A stretch of DNA of 64,000 nucleotides from Polaribacter sp. (lineage in GTDB: Bacteria; Bacteroidota; Bacteroidia; Flavobacteriales; Flavobacteriaceae): positions 1-64,000 of the forward strand of contig JAQXEU010000053.1 in the NCBI GenBank assembly GCA_029250685.1, read 5' to 3'. The stretch's first letter is position 1; each line of letters opens with the position of its first letter. A program made the position numbers and the translations under genes. Under the pieces are notes generated by a model, which had not been told where the DNA came from, searched no databases, and saw only the letters and a program-made list of their open reading frames with translations. Positions 44,220-55,437 of the stretch are shown in pieces.

Positions 44220-45841
44220 CAAATAAAAATATCAGAACACTTTCATCTAGAAAAGAATTAGATGATAATCTATTTGAAAATATAGCAACTGCTTCTCAAA
44301 AAGAAGATTCAAAAGAAAAACTGCAAGAGCTTTCTAAACGTTTTATGATTGACGATTCCGTTGTTTTAGGGACCAGCACTTTTTATGATTTTACAAGAGA
44401 AGAAAATAAAAATAAAAAAGTCCACGTTTGTTCTGGAACTGCTTGCATGGTTGCAAATTCTCAAAACAACCTCAATAAAAATTTAGAAAACCATTTTAGT
44501 TCTGATGAAATTGGTCATGCAGCCTGCATAGGTCGTTGTCACACTAATAATGCTTTTATGTATGATGACAAAACTTATAACGCTTCAAATGTTGATGAAT
44601 TAGAAAGCATCATAAAAAATAAAGAATATCAAATTAATGATTACAAAGTAGCATCAAATACCACACCGATATTGACTTCAAAAATTGATGATATTACTAC
44701 TTTTTATCAATTAGCTAAAAAACATAAAGACAATTCTGAAAATGTAATTCAGCAATTAAAAACTTCAAACTTAAGAGGTCGTGGTGGTGCTGGATTTCCG
44801 TTTTGGTTCAAATTAGATGCGGTCATAAAAGAGAAAAACAAACAAAAATATATTGTTTGTAATGCCGATGAAGGAGATCCAGGTGCATATTCTGATATGT
44901 ATTTAATGGAACATCAACCACACAAAGTGTTATTCGGAATGTATATGGCTGGATTAACCGTTGGCGCAAATACTGGCGTTTTATATATCCGTGGTGAATA
45001 TCCAGATTCGATTAAAATTGTAAATGATGCCATTGAAGAAATCAAAGAGAAAAATCTTGTTGGTGATTTTAAATTCAAAATTATTCGCGGTCAAGGATCT
45101 TATGTTTGTGGAGAAGAAACTGCATTATTAAGTTCAATTGAAGGTTTACGTCCAGAGGTTCGTGTTCGCCCTCCTTATCCTGCACAATATGGTTTGTACG
45201 GAAAACCAACTGTTTTAAGCAACGTAGAAACCTTTGCTAATATTCATTGGGTTTTAGAAAATGGTGGTGATAAATATGCTGCCTTAGGAACAAAACAATC
45301 AACTGGAACTAAGTTAGTTTCATTAGATAGTTTTTTCAATACTCCGGGAATGTACGAGATTGAAATGGGAACACCGTTGCAAACTATTTTTGATGATTTT
45401 GGTAGCGGGTTTAAATCCGAAGTAAAAGGATTACAAATTGGTGGACCTTTAGGTGGAATTGTTCCAATGCATAAAATAGCAGATTTAACGTTGGATTTTG
45501 AATCGTTAAATACCAATGGATTTTTATTAGGTCATGCAAGTTTTGTTTCGATTCCTGTTGATTTTCCAATGATAAAATTCTTGGAACATTTAATGGAATT
45601 TACGGCAGATGAATCTTGCGGGAAATGTTATCCATGTAGAATTGGATCGCACAGAGGAATGGAAATGTTACAAAAAGCACAAACTTCTGATTATAAAATA
45701 AACAAAGTACTATTTGATGATTTATTAGAAACTTTGGAGATTGGTTCTTTATGTGCATTAGGTGGCGGAATTCCGTTACCAGTTAAAAACGCATTGCAAT
45801 ATTTTCAAGAGGAATTAAAAGGATATTTTACAAACAACTAG
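44216..45841 (+). CDS. NAD-linked formate dehydrogenase, flavoprotein (NuoE/NuoF-like) subunit
   Basis: A 541-residue fusion. About residues 30-145 resemble a NuoE-like [2Fe-2S] domain with cysteine pairs C72/C77 and C104/C108. The NuoF-like part follows: FMN/NAD site GRGGAGFP (188-195), NADEGDPGAYSDMY, GSYVCGEETALL, and the [4Fe-4S] cysteines C468, C471, C474 and C513. It transfers electrons from the catalytic subunit to NAD+. It lies 4 bases before fdhA. Called the diaphorase subunit because no proton-pumping complex I genes accompany it. Confidence 0.92.
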   Translation: MANKNIRTLSSRKELDDNLFENIATASQKEDSKEKLQELSKRFMIDDSVVLGTSTFYDFTREENKNKKVHVCSGTACMVANSQNNLNKNLENHFSSDEIGHAACIGRCHTNNAFMYDDKTYNASNVDELESIIKNKEYQINDYKVASNTTPILTSKIDDITTFYQLAKKHKDNSENVIQQLKTSNLRGRGGAGFPFWFKLDAVIKEKNKQKYIVCNADEGDPGAYSDMYLMEHQPHKVLFGMYMAGLTVGANTGVLYIRGEYPDSIKIVNDAIEEIKEKNLVGDFKFKIIRGQGSYVCGEETALLSSIEGLRPEVRVRPPYPAQYGLYGKPTVLSNVETFANIHWVLENGGDKYAALGTKQSTGTKLVSLDSFFNTPGMYEIEMGTPLQTIFDDFGSGFKSEVKGLQIGGPLGGIVPMHKIADLTLDFESLNTNGFLLGHASFVSIPVDFPMIKFLEHLMEFTADESCGKCYPCRIGSHRGMEMLQKAQTSDYKINKVLFDDLLETLEIGSLCALGGGIPLPVKNALQYFQEELKGYFTNN

Positions 45842-45845
45842 AATT

Positions 45846-48560
45846 ATGAAAGCATTTATAAATAATATTGGTTACGAATTTAATTCTGGAGAAACTATTC
45901 TAGATTTTGTTAGAAGAATTGAAAGTAACAAGGAAGCTATTCCTACAATGTGTCAAGATGATCGTTTAGAAAATTTTGGTTCTTGTAGAGTTTGTTCTGT
46001 AGAAGTTGCCCGCGAAAAAGATGGACCAACAAGAACAATGGCTTCTTGTCATACTCCAATTGGAGAAGGTTTATACATTTATCATAATACTGATAAAATG
46101 AAACGTCTTCGTAAAAATATTGTGGAATTGGTTTTAACAGATTATCCTTCTGATAAAGTTTTTCCTCCAGAAAATAAAAAAGCAACACCTTTTCAAGAAA
46201 CGATTGCTCAAATCGGAATTCCAAATATTCGTTATCCTGAAGGTTCAACACATTTAGATATTGAAGAAGACAGAGCACATCCATATATAAAATCAGATTT
46301 ATCACAATGCATCAACTGTTTTCGTTGTGTAAGAGCCTGTGAAGAAATTCAAGGTGAAATGATTTTAGGAATGTCAGGCCGTGGTTTTGCAACCAATATC
46401 ATCAAAGGATTTGACACTTCTTTTGACGAATCTGCTTGTGTCTCTTGTGGTGCTTGTGTACAAACTTGCCCAACAGAAGCATTGACAGATAAATATGAAA
46501 CAAAAACATTAATTGCAGACAAAACGGTAAGAACAACGTGTACTTATTGTGGTGTTGGTTGTCAGTTAGAAGTTTCTGTAATTGATGGTGATATCAAAGG
46601 AATTCAGGCACCAGAAACTGCGGAAGTAAATGAAGGACATACTTGTTTAAAAGGTCGTTTTGCATTTGAATTCTATAATCATGCTGAACGTTTACGTGAG
46701 CCAATGATTAAGAAAAATGGAAAATTCGAGGAAGTTTCTTGGGATGAAGCCTATGATTTTATTACTACGAGATTGATTGACATCAAAAATAAATATGGTG
46801 CTGACTCTATTGGTGGAATTTCATCTTCAAGAGCAACAAATGAAGAGAATTATTTAATGCAAAAAATGATTCGTGTTGCTGTTGGAACAAATAATATTGA
46901 TGGTTGTGCTAGAGTATGCCACGCTCCTACTGCTTGGGGAATGCAACAAGCTTTTGGAACTGGTGCTGCAACAAATTCTGTTGAAGATTTAAAGCAAACG
47001 GACGCAGTTTTCTTATTTGGCGCAAATCCAATTAAAGGTCATCCTGTTACTGGAGCAAAGATTAAACAAGCGTTTATGAAAGGAGTTACTTCAATTGTGG
47101 TTGATCCTATCAAAACTGTTTTAGCAGATTTAGCAACCTATCATTTACAAATTAGACCAGGAACAAATGTTGCCATTTTAAATATGCTATCACATTATAT
47201 CATCAAAGATAATTTAGTGGATGAAGGCTTTATAAAAGATCATACAGAAAAGTACGAAGAATTCAAATCTCATGTTGAAAGTTTAAACATGGATGAACTT
47301 TCTTTATTAACTGGTGTTGATAAAGAACTAGTTAAAAAAGCTGCTCATGCATACGCAAAAGCAGAAAAAGCAATGGAGTTTCATGGCTTAGGAGTTACCG
47401 AACATTTTCAAGGAAGTAAAACCGTAATGTTGCTTTCTAATTTAGCAATGATGACAGGGAACATTGGTAGAAATGGAGTTGGGTTGAATCCGCTTCGTGG
47501 GCAAAACAATGTACAAGGAGCTGCAGATATGGGAGTTCAACCACATCAAGGTGCAGGGTATTTGGATGTTACTAAATTAGATATTCAAGAATATTATGCT
47601 GATAAATACGGTATTGAAAAAATGCCAACTACAAATGGTTTAAAAATTCCTGAAATGCTTGATGCAGCAATTGATGGAAAAATTAAAGCATTGTATATTA
47701 TGGGGGAAGACACAATTATGACGGATCCAAATACAAATCACAGTATCAAAGCTTTTGAAAATGTTGATTTGATTGTTGTTCAAGAATTATTTATGACAGC
47801 AACTACAGAGATGGCAGATGTTATTTTACCAGCTTCTTCTTATTTTGAGAAAAACGGAACATTTACAAACGGAGAACGTAGAGTTCAACGTGTAAATAAA
47901 GTTGTTGAACCTATTGGAAACACAAAGCCAGACGGGCAGATTATTATTGATATCATGAGTCGTTTAGGATATGACCAACCAACAGGCTTAACCTATGATG
48001 CTGAGAAAGTAATTAAAGAAATTGCTGATGTAATTCCGTTTATGAAAGGACTTTCATGGGATCGTTTAGGAGAAAACGGATTGCAATGGCCAATTAAAGA
48101 AGATGGAACCGATACAAAAATGTTACATATTGATGGTGCATTTAAAAAAGGAATTGGAACTTTTCATCATTTCGATTTTGAAGAATCTCCAGAAATTGTA
48201 GAACACGGAAAAAAGTTCCCTTTTATTTTAACTACAGGAAGAGAATTAGAGCACTACAATTCTGGAACAATGACACGTAGAACTGATAATCAAAAAATAT
48301 TATCGAAAGATGTTTTAGAAGTGCATCCAAGAGACGCAAAAAGAAAAGGGATTGAAGATAACGAAACGGTTCGAATTTTTTCTGATCGTGGGAGTGTAGA
48401 AATTCCGATTAAATATTCAAAAAATGTAAAACGTGGTGTTTTAAGAACTACTTTTCATCAACCAGAAGTATTTATAAATATTATTACTGGAAGTGTTGGG
48501 GATAAAGAAACCATGACTCCAGAATATAAAGTTGTAGCGGTAGATTTTGAGCGAATTTAA
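45846..48560 (+). CDS. fdhA: Formate dehydrogenase, catalytic molybdopterin subunit
   Basis: A 904-residue Mo/W-bis-MGD enzyme. In order: N-terminal [2Fe-2S] domain (C36, C47, C50, C68), a NuoG-like region, two [4Fe-4S] clusters (C155-C158-C162-C166 and C198-C201-C204-C208), the Fe4S4 ligands of the catalytic domain (C232, C235, C239, C267), and the active site GCARVCHAPT with Cys358 where many homologues have selenocysteine. It oxidises formate to CO2 in the cytoplasm; no Tat signal. It overlaps fdhD by 14 bases. Confidence 0.95.
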   Translation: MKAFINNIGYEFNSGETILDFVRRIESNKEAIPTMCQDDRLENFGSCRVCSVEVAREKDGPTRTMASCHTPIGEGLYIYHNTDKMKRLRKNIVELVLTDYPSDKVFPPENKKATPFQETIAQIGIPNIRYPEGSTHLDIEEDRAHPYIKSDLSQCINCFRCVRACEEIQGEMILGMSGRGFATNIIKGFDTSFDESACVSCGACVQTCPTEALTDKYETKTLIADKTVRTTCTYCGVGCQLEVSVIDGDIKGIQAPETAEVNEGHTCLKGRFAFEFYNHAERLREPMIKKNGKFEEVSWDEAYDFITTRLIDIKNKYGADSIGGISSSRATNEENYLMQKMIRVAVGTNNIDGCARVCHAPTAWGMQQAFGTGAATNSVEDLKQTDAVFLFGANPIKGHPVTGAKIKQAFMKGVTSIVVDPIKTVLADLATYHLQIRPGTNVAILNMLSHYIIKDNLVDEGFIKDHTEKYEEFKSHVESLNMDELSLLTGVDKELVKKAAHAYAKAEKAMEFHGLGVTEHFQGSKTVMLLSNLAMMTGNIGRNGVGLNPLRGQNNVQGAADMGVQPHQGAGYLDVTKLDIQEYYADKYGIEKMPTTNGLKIPEMLDAAIDGKIKALYIMGEDTIMTDPNTNHSIKAFENVDLIVVQELFMTATTEMADVILPASSYFEKNGTFTNGERRVQRVNKVVEPIGNTKPDGQIIIDIMSRLGYDQPTGLTYDAEKVIKEIADVIPFMKGLSWDRLGENGLQWPIKEDGTDTKMLHIDGAFKKGIGTFHHFDFEESPEIVEHGKKFPFILTTGRELEHYNSGTMTRRTDNQKILSKDVLEVHPRDAKRKGIEDNETVRIFSDRGSVEIPIKYSKNVKRGVLRTTFHQPEVFINIITGSVGDKETMTPEYKVVAVDFERI

Positions 48561-49362
48561 TTTAAAAAATAAATCGTTTTTCAACTACGATGGAATTCTA
48601 GTTTCAAACGGAAAACAAGCAAAAGTTTCTGACGGAATTGTGGTTGAAGCTGCATTGCAAATCAACATTAATAAAGAATCTTATACTGTCGTAATGAGAA
48701 CTCCAGGAAATGATTTTGAATTGATTAGAGGCTTGTTATATGCTGAAGATATTTATAAAGGAAAAGAAAATTTATCTTTTGAAATTGTAGAAGAAAAAGC
48801 AAACGGATTTTCGATTATCAATTGTGATATTCCAAAAGATAAACTCGGAAAAGGGTATTTAAACAAACGTACTTTATTATCAGTTTCTTCTTGTGGTATT
48901 TGTGGAAAACAAGAATTAGACGACATTGAATTAAAAGGTGAAGCTTTAAAGAACAACCAACTATTTTCATCAGATCAAATTAAAGAAATGTCTTTAAAAA
49001 TGTCTTCTCTACAAGATACTTTTGAAGAAACTGGAGGAAGTCATGCAGCAGCAATTTTTGATAAAAAATACAAACTCCTTTCTATAAAAGAAGATATTGG
49101 TCGTCATAATGCTGTTGATAAATCGATTGGCGATTTAGTCATAAATAATAATTTAAACAGTGCTTTTTGCATGTTGGTTAGCGGGAGAGTTTCATATGAA
49201 ATTGTTTCGAAAGCTTTTTTTGCTAAAATCGGAATCATTGTTGCGGTTTCTGCTTGCTCTAGTTTGGCTATAGATTACGCAAAAGAATTCGGAATTTGCC
49301 TCATTGGTTTTAGCAGAACCAATAAAATGACTATTTATGCAAATCCAACAAAAGTTAATTAA
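48547..49362 (+). CDS. fdhD: Formate dehydrogenase accessory sulfurtransferase FdhD
   Basis: A 271-residue protein that transfers sulfur from IscS-type donors to the Mo/W cofactor of formate dehydrogenase. The sulfur-carrying motif is SSCGICGK (C116 and C119), and the C-terminal domain has EDIGRHNAVDKSIG and LVSGRVSYEIVSKAF. The start is a TTG at 48547 inside the fdhA end, which implies translational coupling; no better start gives the normal length. Confidence 0.94.
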   Translation: MSEFNLKNKSFFNYDGILVSNGKQAKVSDGIVVEAALQININKESYTVVMRTPGNDFELIRGLLYAEDIYKGKENLSFEIVEEKANGFSIINCDIPKDKLGKGYLNKRTLLSVSSCGICGKQELDDIELKGEALKNNQLFSSDQIKEMSLKMSSLQDTFEETGGSHAAAIFDKKYKLLSIKEDIGRHNAVDKSIGDLVINNNLNSAFCMLVSGRVSYEIVSKAFFAKIGIIVAVSACSSLAIDYAKEFGICLIGFSRTNKMTIYANPTKVN

Positions 49363-49368
49363 TTTTAA

Positions 49369-50931
49369 ATGAAAAAAATATTTAGTTTCTTATTAGTTTG
49401 TACATTCTCGCTTACTGTTTATTCTCAAGAAAACGAAATAGTCCCAATTAAATTTATCCAAAATGGGTTCGTTTCTTTAGATTATGTTTCTGCAAAAATG
49501 ACTCTTAATAGGTTTGGTAATCCAGAAATAAACATGGGTTTAACAGGAATTCATTATAATCTTTTATTAAATAAATCTTTATATACAGGTTTAGGATTCT
49601 ATGGGGCGGTAAATGGAGAAAGAGGTGGTTTTTTTACACTCGGTGTTAATCTAGGAATTAAAAAACAAATAACCGAAAAATTATTTATTGATTCAGGTTT
49701 ACATTTTGGAGGAGGTGGTGGTGCATCTACTCCAGATGGTGGTGGTGCTTTTATTTTACCTCATGTAAATTTAGGGTATCAATTCAAAAACTTCTCAACA
49801 ACTTTAGGGTATAGTTATATTAACTTTTTTGACAAAGGGAATATTACGAGCACTCAATTTAGATTAGGAATTCAAATTCCGTTATCTTATAATTATGCTA
49901 ATTTTCATAATAGAGAAAAATCATTTTCTGTAGAAAATTTAAAAGAAACTAAATGGAATCAGTTTTCAAAACGTATTTCATTAAAATTACAAATGGATAA
50001 TTTAAGTCCGTATGGAGATTCTCAATTCACCGATTTCAAATCTTTAAAGGGTAAAACGATTCGTTTAGCAGGATTTGAAATTGCATCATACTTAACGAAT
50101 AATTGGTTCGTATATTTTAGAGCTGATGGTGCTTTTCATGGGATTAGAGGTGGTTATATGGATTTATTTATTGGTGGTGGATATAAATTTTATTTCAATA
50201 AAAACAGAACTAATATTTTAACAAAATTTGCTATTGGAGCTGGCGGCGGCGGCGGCTTAGATAGCGGAGGAGGATTCTTAATTTACCCAGACATCTCAAT
50301 AGAACAAAAACTATTTGACGATATATACTTGTCAATTAATAAAGGGTATTTACTAAATCCCAATCAACACTTTACGAGTTCTACATTAGGGTTTGGTTTA
50401 AAATACTATGTAAATCAACAAGGAATTAAGCAAAAAAGCAACACCTTTTATAGTTCTGCTAAATTTAAAGGCTTAGAGATTTCTTTTGGTCAAGAAATGT
50501 ATTTTGATGCTAAAAGAGATAAACTTAATGGAGTTTTGATTCCTACAGAAAACCTACACCAATTAGCCTTACAGTTAAATTTATTTATCACAAAGAACAT
50601 CTATTTAGCTGGACATACTTCATTTGCTAATTTTGGGAATGCAGGAGCTTATGCAGAAGGAATTGTTGGGTTTGGATACCTTACAAATACTCTTCTAAAT
50701 AATAAAGTACAAATATTCGCCCAAGTATTAGCAGGAGCAGCTGGAGGCGGAATGATTAGCACTGGTCAAGGGTTGATTTTTAAACCAAGTATCGGGTTCA
50801 ATTATCGCTTAAATAATAAATTAAGCTTTAAAACTTCTTTAGGAAAAGTCAAAGCAAGAGGAGGAAGTTTGAATAGTACCAGTCTAAATTTTGGTTTAAA
50901 CTACAGAATTAGCTTTTTAACAGCTAATTAA
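49369..50931 (+). CDS. Predicted outer-membrane/secreted beta protein with three tandem modules
   Basis: A 520-residue protein with a signal peptide (about 1-19, ending VYS-Q). The mature part is three copies of one beta-rich module at about 30-178, 200-350 and 360-517. Each has a glycine-rich turn in the same place (GGGGGASTPDGGG at 114, GAGGGGGLDSGGG at 291, GAAGGGMISTGQG at 456) and ends with alternating strands such as STQFRLGIQI, SSTLGFGLKYY and STSLNFGLNYR. I infer one or more outer-membrane barrels. Function unknown. It starts 6 bases after fdhD. Confidence 0.75.
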   Translation: MKKIFSFLLVCTFSLTVYSQENEIVPIKFIQNGFVSLDYVSAKMTLNRFGNPEINMGLTGIHYNLLLNKSLYTGLGFYGAVNGERGGFFTLGVNLGIKKQITEKLFIDSGLHFGGGGGASTPDGGGAFILPHVNLGYQFKNFSTTLGYSYINFFDKGNITSTQFRLGIQIPLSYNYANFHNREKSFSVENLKETKWNQFSKRISLKLQMDNLSPYGDSQFTDFKSLKGKTIRLAGFEIASYLTNNWFVYFRADGAFHGIRGGYMDLFIGGGYKFYFNKNRTNILTKFAIGAGGGGGLDSGGGFLIYPDISIEQKLFDDIYLSINKGYLLNPNQHFTSSTLGFGLKYYVNQQGIKQKSNTFYSSAKFKGLEISFGQEMYFDAKRDKLNGVLIPTENLHQLALQLNLFITKNIYLAGHTSFANFGNAGAYAEGIVGFGYLTNTLLNNKVQIFAQVLAGAAGGGMISTGQGLIFKPSIGFNYRLNNKLSFKTSLGKVKARGGSLNSTSLNFGLNYRISFLTAN

Positions 50932-51009
50932 CAATGAAACTTAAAACCTAAAAAGTAAAATATTTATATTTATAAACTCAAACAAAACTAATCACAAATA
51001 TCAACTATC

Positions 51010-52323
51010 ATGAAAAACTTAAAACTTATAGCAGCTTCCCTGTTATTAATTGTTTCTTGTAAAACAGAAACCAAAAAAGATGACGCTACGAAAGATGCAG
51101 AATTGTTAGCGAAAGCTAAAGGAATCCACGAAAGAGTAATGACACTAGATACTCATAATGACATCAATGTTAGAAACTTTACAGATGACAGAAACTACAA
51201 AGAAGATCTAGGAAACCAAGTAAATTTGCCAAAAATGATTGAAGGTGGATTAGATGTTTCTTGGTTTATCGTTTATACTGGTCAAGGAGATTTAACTGAT
51301 GAAGGTTTTGATAAAGCATATAAGAATGCTATTTCAAAATTTGATGCAATTCATAAACTTACTAAAGAAATTGCGCCTGATCAAATTGAGTTAGCTGTAA
51401 CTTCTGCAGATGCAAGAAGAATTTATGCTTCAGGTAAAAAAGTAGCTATGATTGGTATCGAAAATGGATATCCAGTTGGAAAAGATATTAAAAGAGTAAA
51501 AGAATTTTATGATTTAGGAGCTAGATATATGTCTTTATCTCATAACGGACATAGTCAATTGTGTGATTCTAATACAGGAGAGAGAGATGATAAATGGTTG
51601 CATGGAGGTGTTAGTCCATTAGGAAAAGAAGTAATTAAAGAGATGAATAAATGGGGAATTATGCTTGATGTTTCTCATCCTTCTAAACAATCTATGAAAG
51701 ATATGATTGAGTTAACTAAGGCTCCTTTAATTGCGTCACATTCTTCAGCTAGAGCATTGTGTAATCACAGTAGAAATTTAGATGACGAACAATTAGGTTG
51801 GATTAAAGAAAATGGTGGAGTTGTTCAGACGGTTGCTTTCAATTCATATTTAAATACAGAAAAGCATGCTGCTTATAACAAAGCTTCTAATACTTTTATG
51901 GAAGAGATTGCAAAAGAGCAAGGATTTACGATGATGTCTAGAGCAGATGCTAGAAAACTAGATGATAAAGCGCAAGAAGCTTACTATGCACAGTTCATGA
52001 AAATTAGAAAAATAGCGCAAGATAAAATGGCTGAAAATCCTGAAAAATTCAGCCCAGTAAACGTTGCTGATTTTGTTGACCATATTGATTATATGGTTAA
52101 GAAAATTGGACTTGATCATGTTGGAATCAGTTCTGATTTTGATGGTGGTGGTGGTGTTGATGGATGGAATGATGCATCAGAAACATTAAATGTAACTGTT
52201 GAATTGGTTAGAAGAGGTTATACGGAAGCACAAATTGAAAAACTTTGGAGCGGAAACTTATTAAGAGTTTTAGATAAAGTGCAAGAAGTTGCTCAAAAAA
52301 TTCAAAAAGGAGAAGAAGTTTAA
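51010..52323 (+). CDS. Membrane dipeptidase (peptidase M19), lipoprotein
   Basis: A 437-residue zinc dipeptidase of the renal dipeptidase family with a lipoprotein signal (LIAASLLLIVSC, Cys17). Metal-ligand and active-site motifs: TLDTHNDINVRNF (H49, D51), ENGYPVGKDIKR with the bridging Glu, DVSHPSKQSM and SHSSARALCNHSRN with further histidines, and GISSDFDGGGG. It hydrolyses dipeptides and some D-amino-acid peptides in the periplasm. It is followed by a bidirectional terminator. Confidence 0.93.
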   Translation: MKNLKLIAASLLLIVSCKTETKKDDATKDAELLAKAKGIHERVMTLDTHNDINVRNFTDDRNYKEDLGNQVNLPKMIEGGLDVSWFIVYTGQGDLTDEGFDKAYKNAISKFDAIHKLTKEIAPDQIELAVTSADARRIYASGKKVAMIGIENGYPVGKDIKRVKEFYDLGARYMSLSHNGHSQLCDSNTGERDDKWLHGGVSPLGKEVIKEMNKWGIMLDVSHPSKQSMKDMIELTKAPLIASHSSARALCNHSRNLDDEQLGWIKENGGVVQTVAFNSYLNTEKHAAYNKASNTFMEEIAKEQGFTMMSRADARKLDDKAQEAYYAQFMKIRKIAQDKMAENPEKFSPVNVADFVDHIDYMVKKIGLDHVGISSDFDGGGGVDGWNDASETLNVTVELVRRGYTEAQIEKLWSGNLLRVLDKVQEVAQKIQKGEEV

Positions 52324-52347
52324 AAACTTTTTTATCATAAATACTCT

Positions 52348-52378
52348 AAGGCTCATTGTATACAATGAGCCTTATTTT
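52348..52378. terminator. Bidirectional terminator after the dipeptidase
   Basis: An 11-bp perfect stem (AAGGCTCATTG / CAATGAGCCTT) with TATA loop, followed by ATTTTT. It ends both the plus-strand dipeptidase and the convergent nuclease gene. Confidence 0.9.
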
Positions 52379-53202
52379 TGTAAAAAATATTGATAACTTG
52401 AATTACTTTCTATTCGATTTTGTGTTAATGAGTCTAGTTGATAAAAGAAATTCAATCCAGTTACTTTTTCTATACTATCAATTGAAACACTAAAATTGGA
52501 AGGCTTTTTATTTGATTTTTCATTTTTTAATAAAAATCCAATTCCAAAAAATTTATTGTTTTTAAAACGAATAATTGATTTATAATAAAAGTTTGGTACT
52601 GCAACCCTATTCTCTCCTATTCTTTCAATTGGATTGTTTAAAATAGGACCAGTTATAACATATAAAGAATCACTTATAGAAATCCAACTTCTAACTTTTT
52701 CTTCAAGTCTTTTCCATACTCCTCGGTTAAAAGATGGTTTTTGAGGACTCATGTTGCTCATATAAAAACTTTCACTCATTGTTTCTTCAGAAAAAGACAT
52801 TGTTTTTGCTGGTACTAAATGTCCTTTGTCATATCCAGAATTTTTATAATCATTTAAAATTGAAGAACCAGTTATCACTTTTTGATCTTCTCTAAAATTG
52901 TTCTTTCTTTTAACTGAATTATTTATTGAATTTTTAAATAGCTTATAAGCAACCCATTCTGATTGCTCATCTTTTTCACTATAAGAAAAACTGTATTTAT
53001 TATGATTTACAACTTGATTTTCACTTGACGCTGGAAACAAAAAATCAACTCTAATCATTTTTGAAATTATAGTTGAATCTACAATTTCAATTTCCTCCTT
53101 AATTTTAAAAGTATTGTTTTCTCGCTTATCATTTGAAATAGCATAAAAAGCAACTACACATAGGAGCAACATTAATAAAATAAAAAGTACACGTTTCACC
53201 AT
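52372..53202 (-). CDS. DNA/RNA non-specific endonuclease (NUC family)
   Basis: A 276-residue protein with an N-terminal membrane or signal segment (VKRVLFILLMLLLCVVAFYAI). The catalytic beta-beta-alpha-metal motif is SGYDKGHLVPA (D125-K-G-H128; the family usually has DRGH), followed by NMSPQ (150-154) and FNRGVWKRLE with the magnesium-binding Asn. It should degrade extracellular or periplasmic nucleic acids, possibly for nutrient uptake. The Arg-to-Lys change in DRGH is found in some active members. Confidence 0.9.
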   Translation of the reverse strand: MVKRVLFILLMLLLCVVAFYAISNDKRENNTFKIKEEIEIVDSTIISKMIRVDFLFPASSENQVVNHNKYSFSYSEKDEQSEWVAYKLFKNSINNSVKRKNNFREDQKVITGSSILNDYKNSGYDKGHLVPAKTMSFSEETMSESFYMSNMSPQKPSFNRGVWKRLEEKVRSWISISDSLYVITGPILNNPIERIGENRVAVPNFYYKSIIRFKNNKFFGIGFLLKNEKSNKKPSNFSVSIDSIEKVTGLNFFYQLDSLTQNRIESNSSYQYFLQK

Positions 53203-53249
53203 TAAGTAAAAATTGATGTTAAAAGTAAGAAAAGGGAAGCGTTAAGAAC

Positions 53250-53277
53250 AAAAAAGCCTCACATTTCTGTGAAGCTT
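53250..53277 (-). terminator. Terminator next to the tRNA relic
   Basis: On the minus strand an imperfect hairpin (AAGC, one mismatch, then TCACA paired with TGTGA) is followed by six T. It sits 4 bases downstream of the tRNA 3'-end relic, as expected for a former tRNA gene's own terminator. Confidence 0.55.
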
Positions 53278-53281
53278 TAAG

Positions 53282-53301
53282 TGAGCCCGATAGGATTCGA
53301 A
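53282..53301 (-). pseudogene. Remnant of a tRNA gene 3' end
   Basis: Read on the minus strand, this is TTCGAATCCTATCGGGCTCA: the T-loop TTCGAAT, the 3' T-stem strand CCTAT, the acceptor strand CGGGCTC and the discriminator A. The 5' T-stem strand does not pair and no anticodon or D arm is found upstream, so only the last 20 bases of a tRNA remain. Such fragments often mark the boundary of an integrated or excised element. Amino acid identity cannot be assigned. Confidence 0.65.
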
Positions 53302-53398
53302 ACATTAAGAGTATAATTGTTCCTATAAGAGAAACTTTAAATACTGGAAAAATACTTATATATTAATATAGAATTTATTGTAATTACTAGAAAATAAT

Positions 53399-55437
<2,039 letters not shown>

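Noticed and set aside
45943-46305. A 120-codon minus-strand frame inside fdhA
   Set aside because: The sequence is explained by the iron-sulfur region of fdhA; the antisense protein is leucine-rich low-quality sequence without a family pattern.
53282-53340. A complete tRNA gene at this position
   Set aside because: Only the last 20 bases fit a tRNA. The T-stem does not pair and no anticodon or D arm could be placed upstream.
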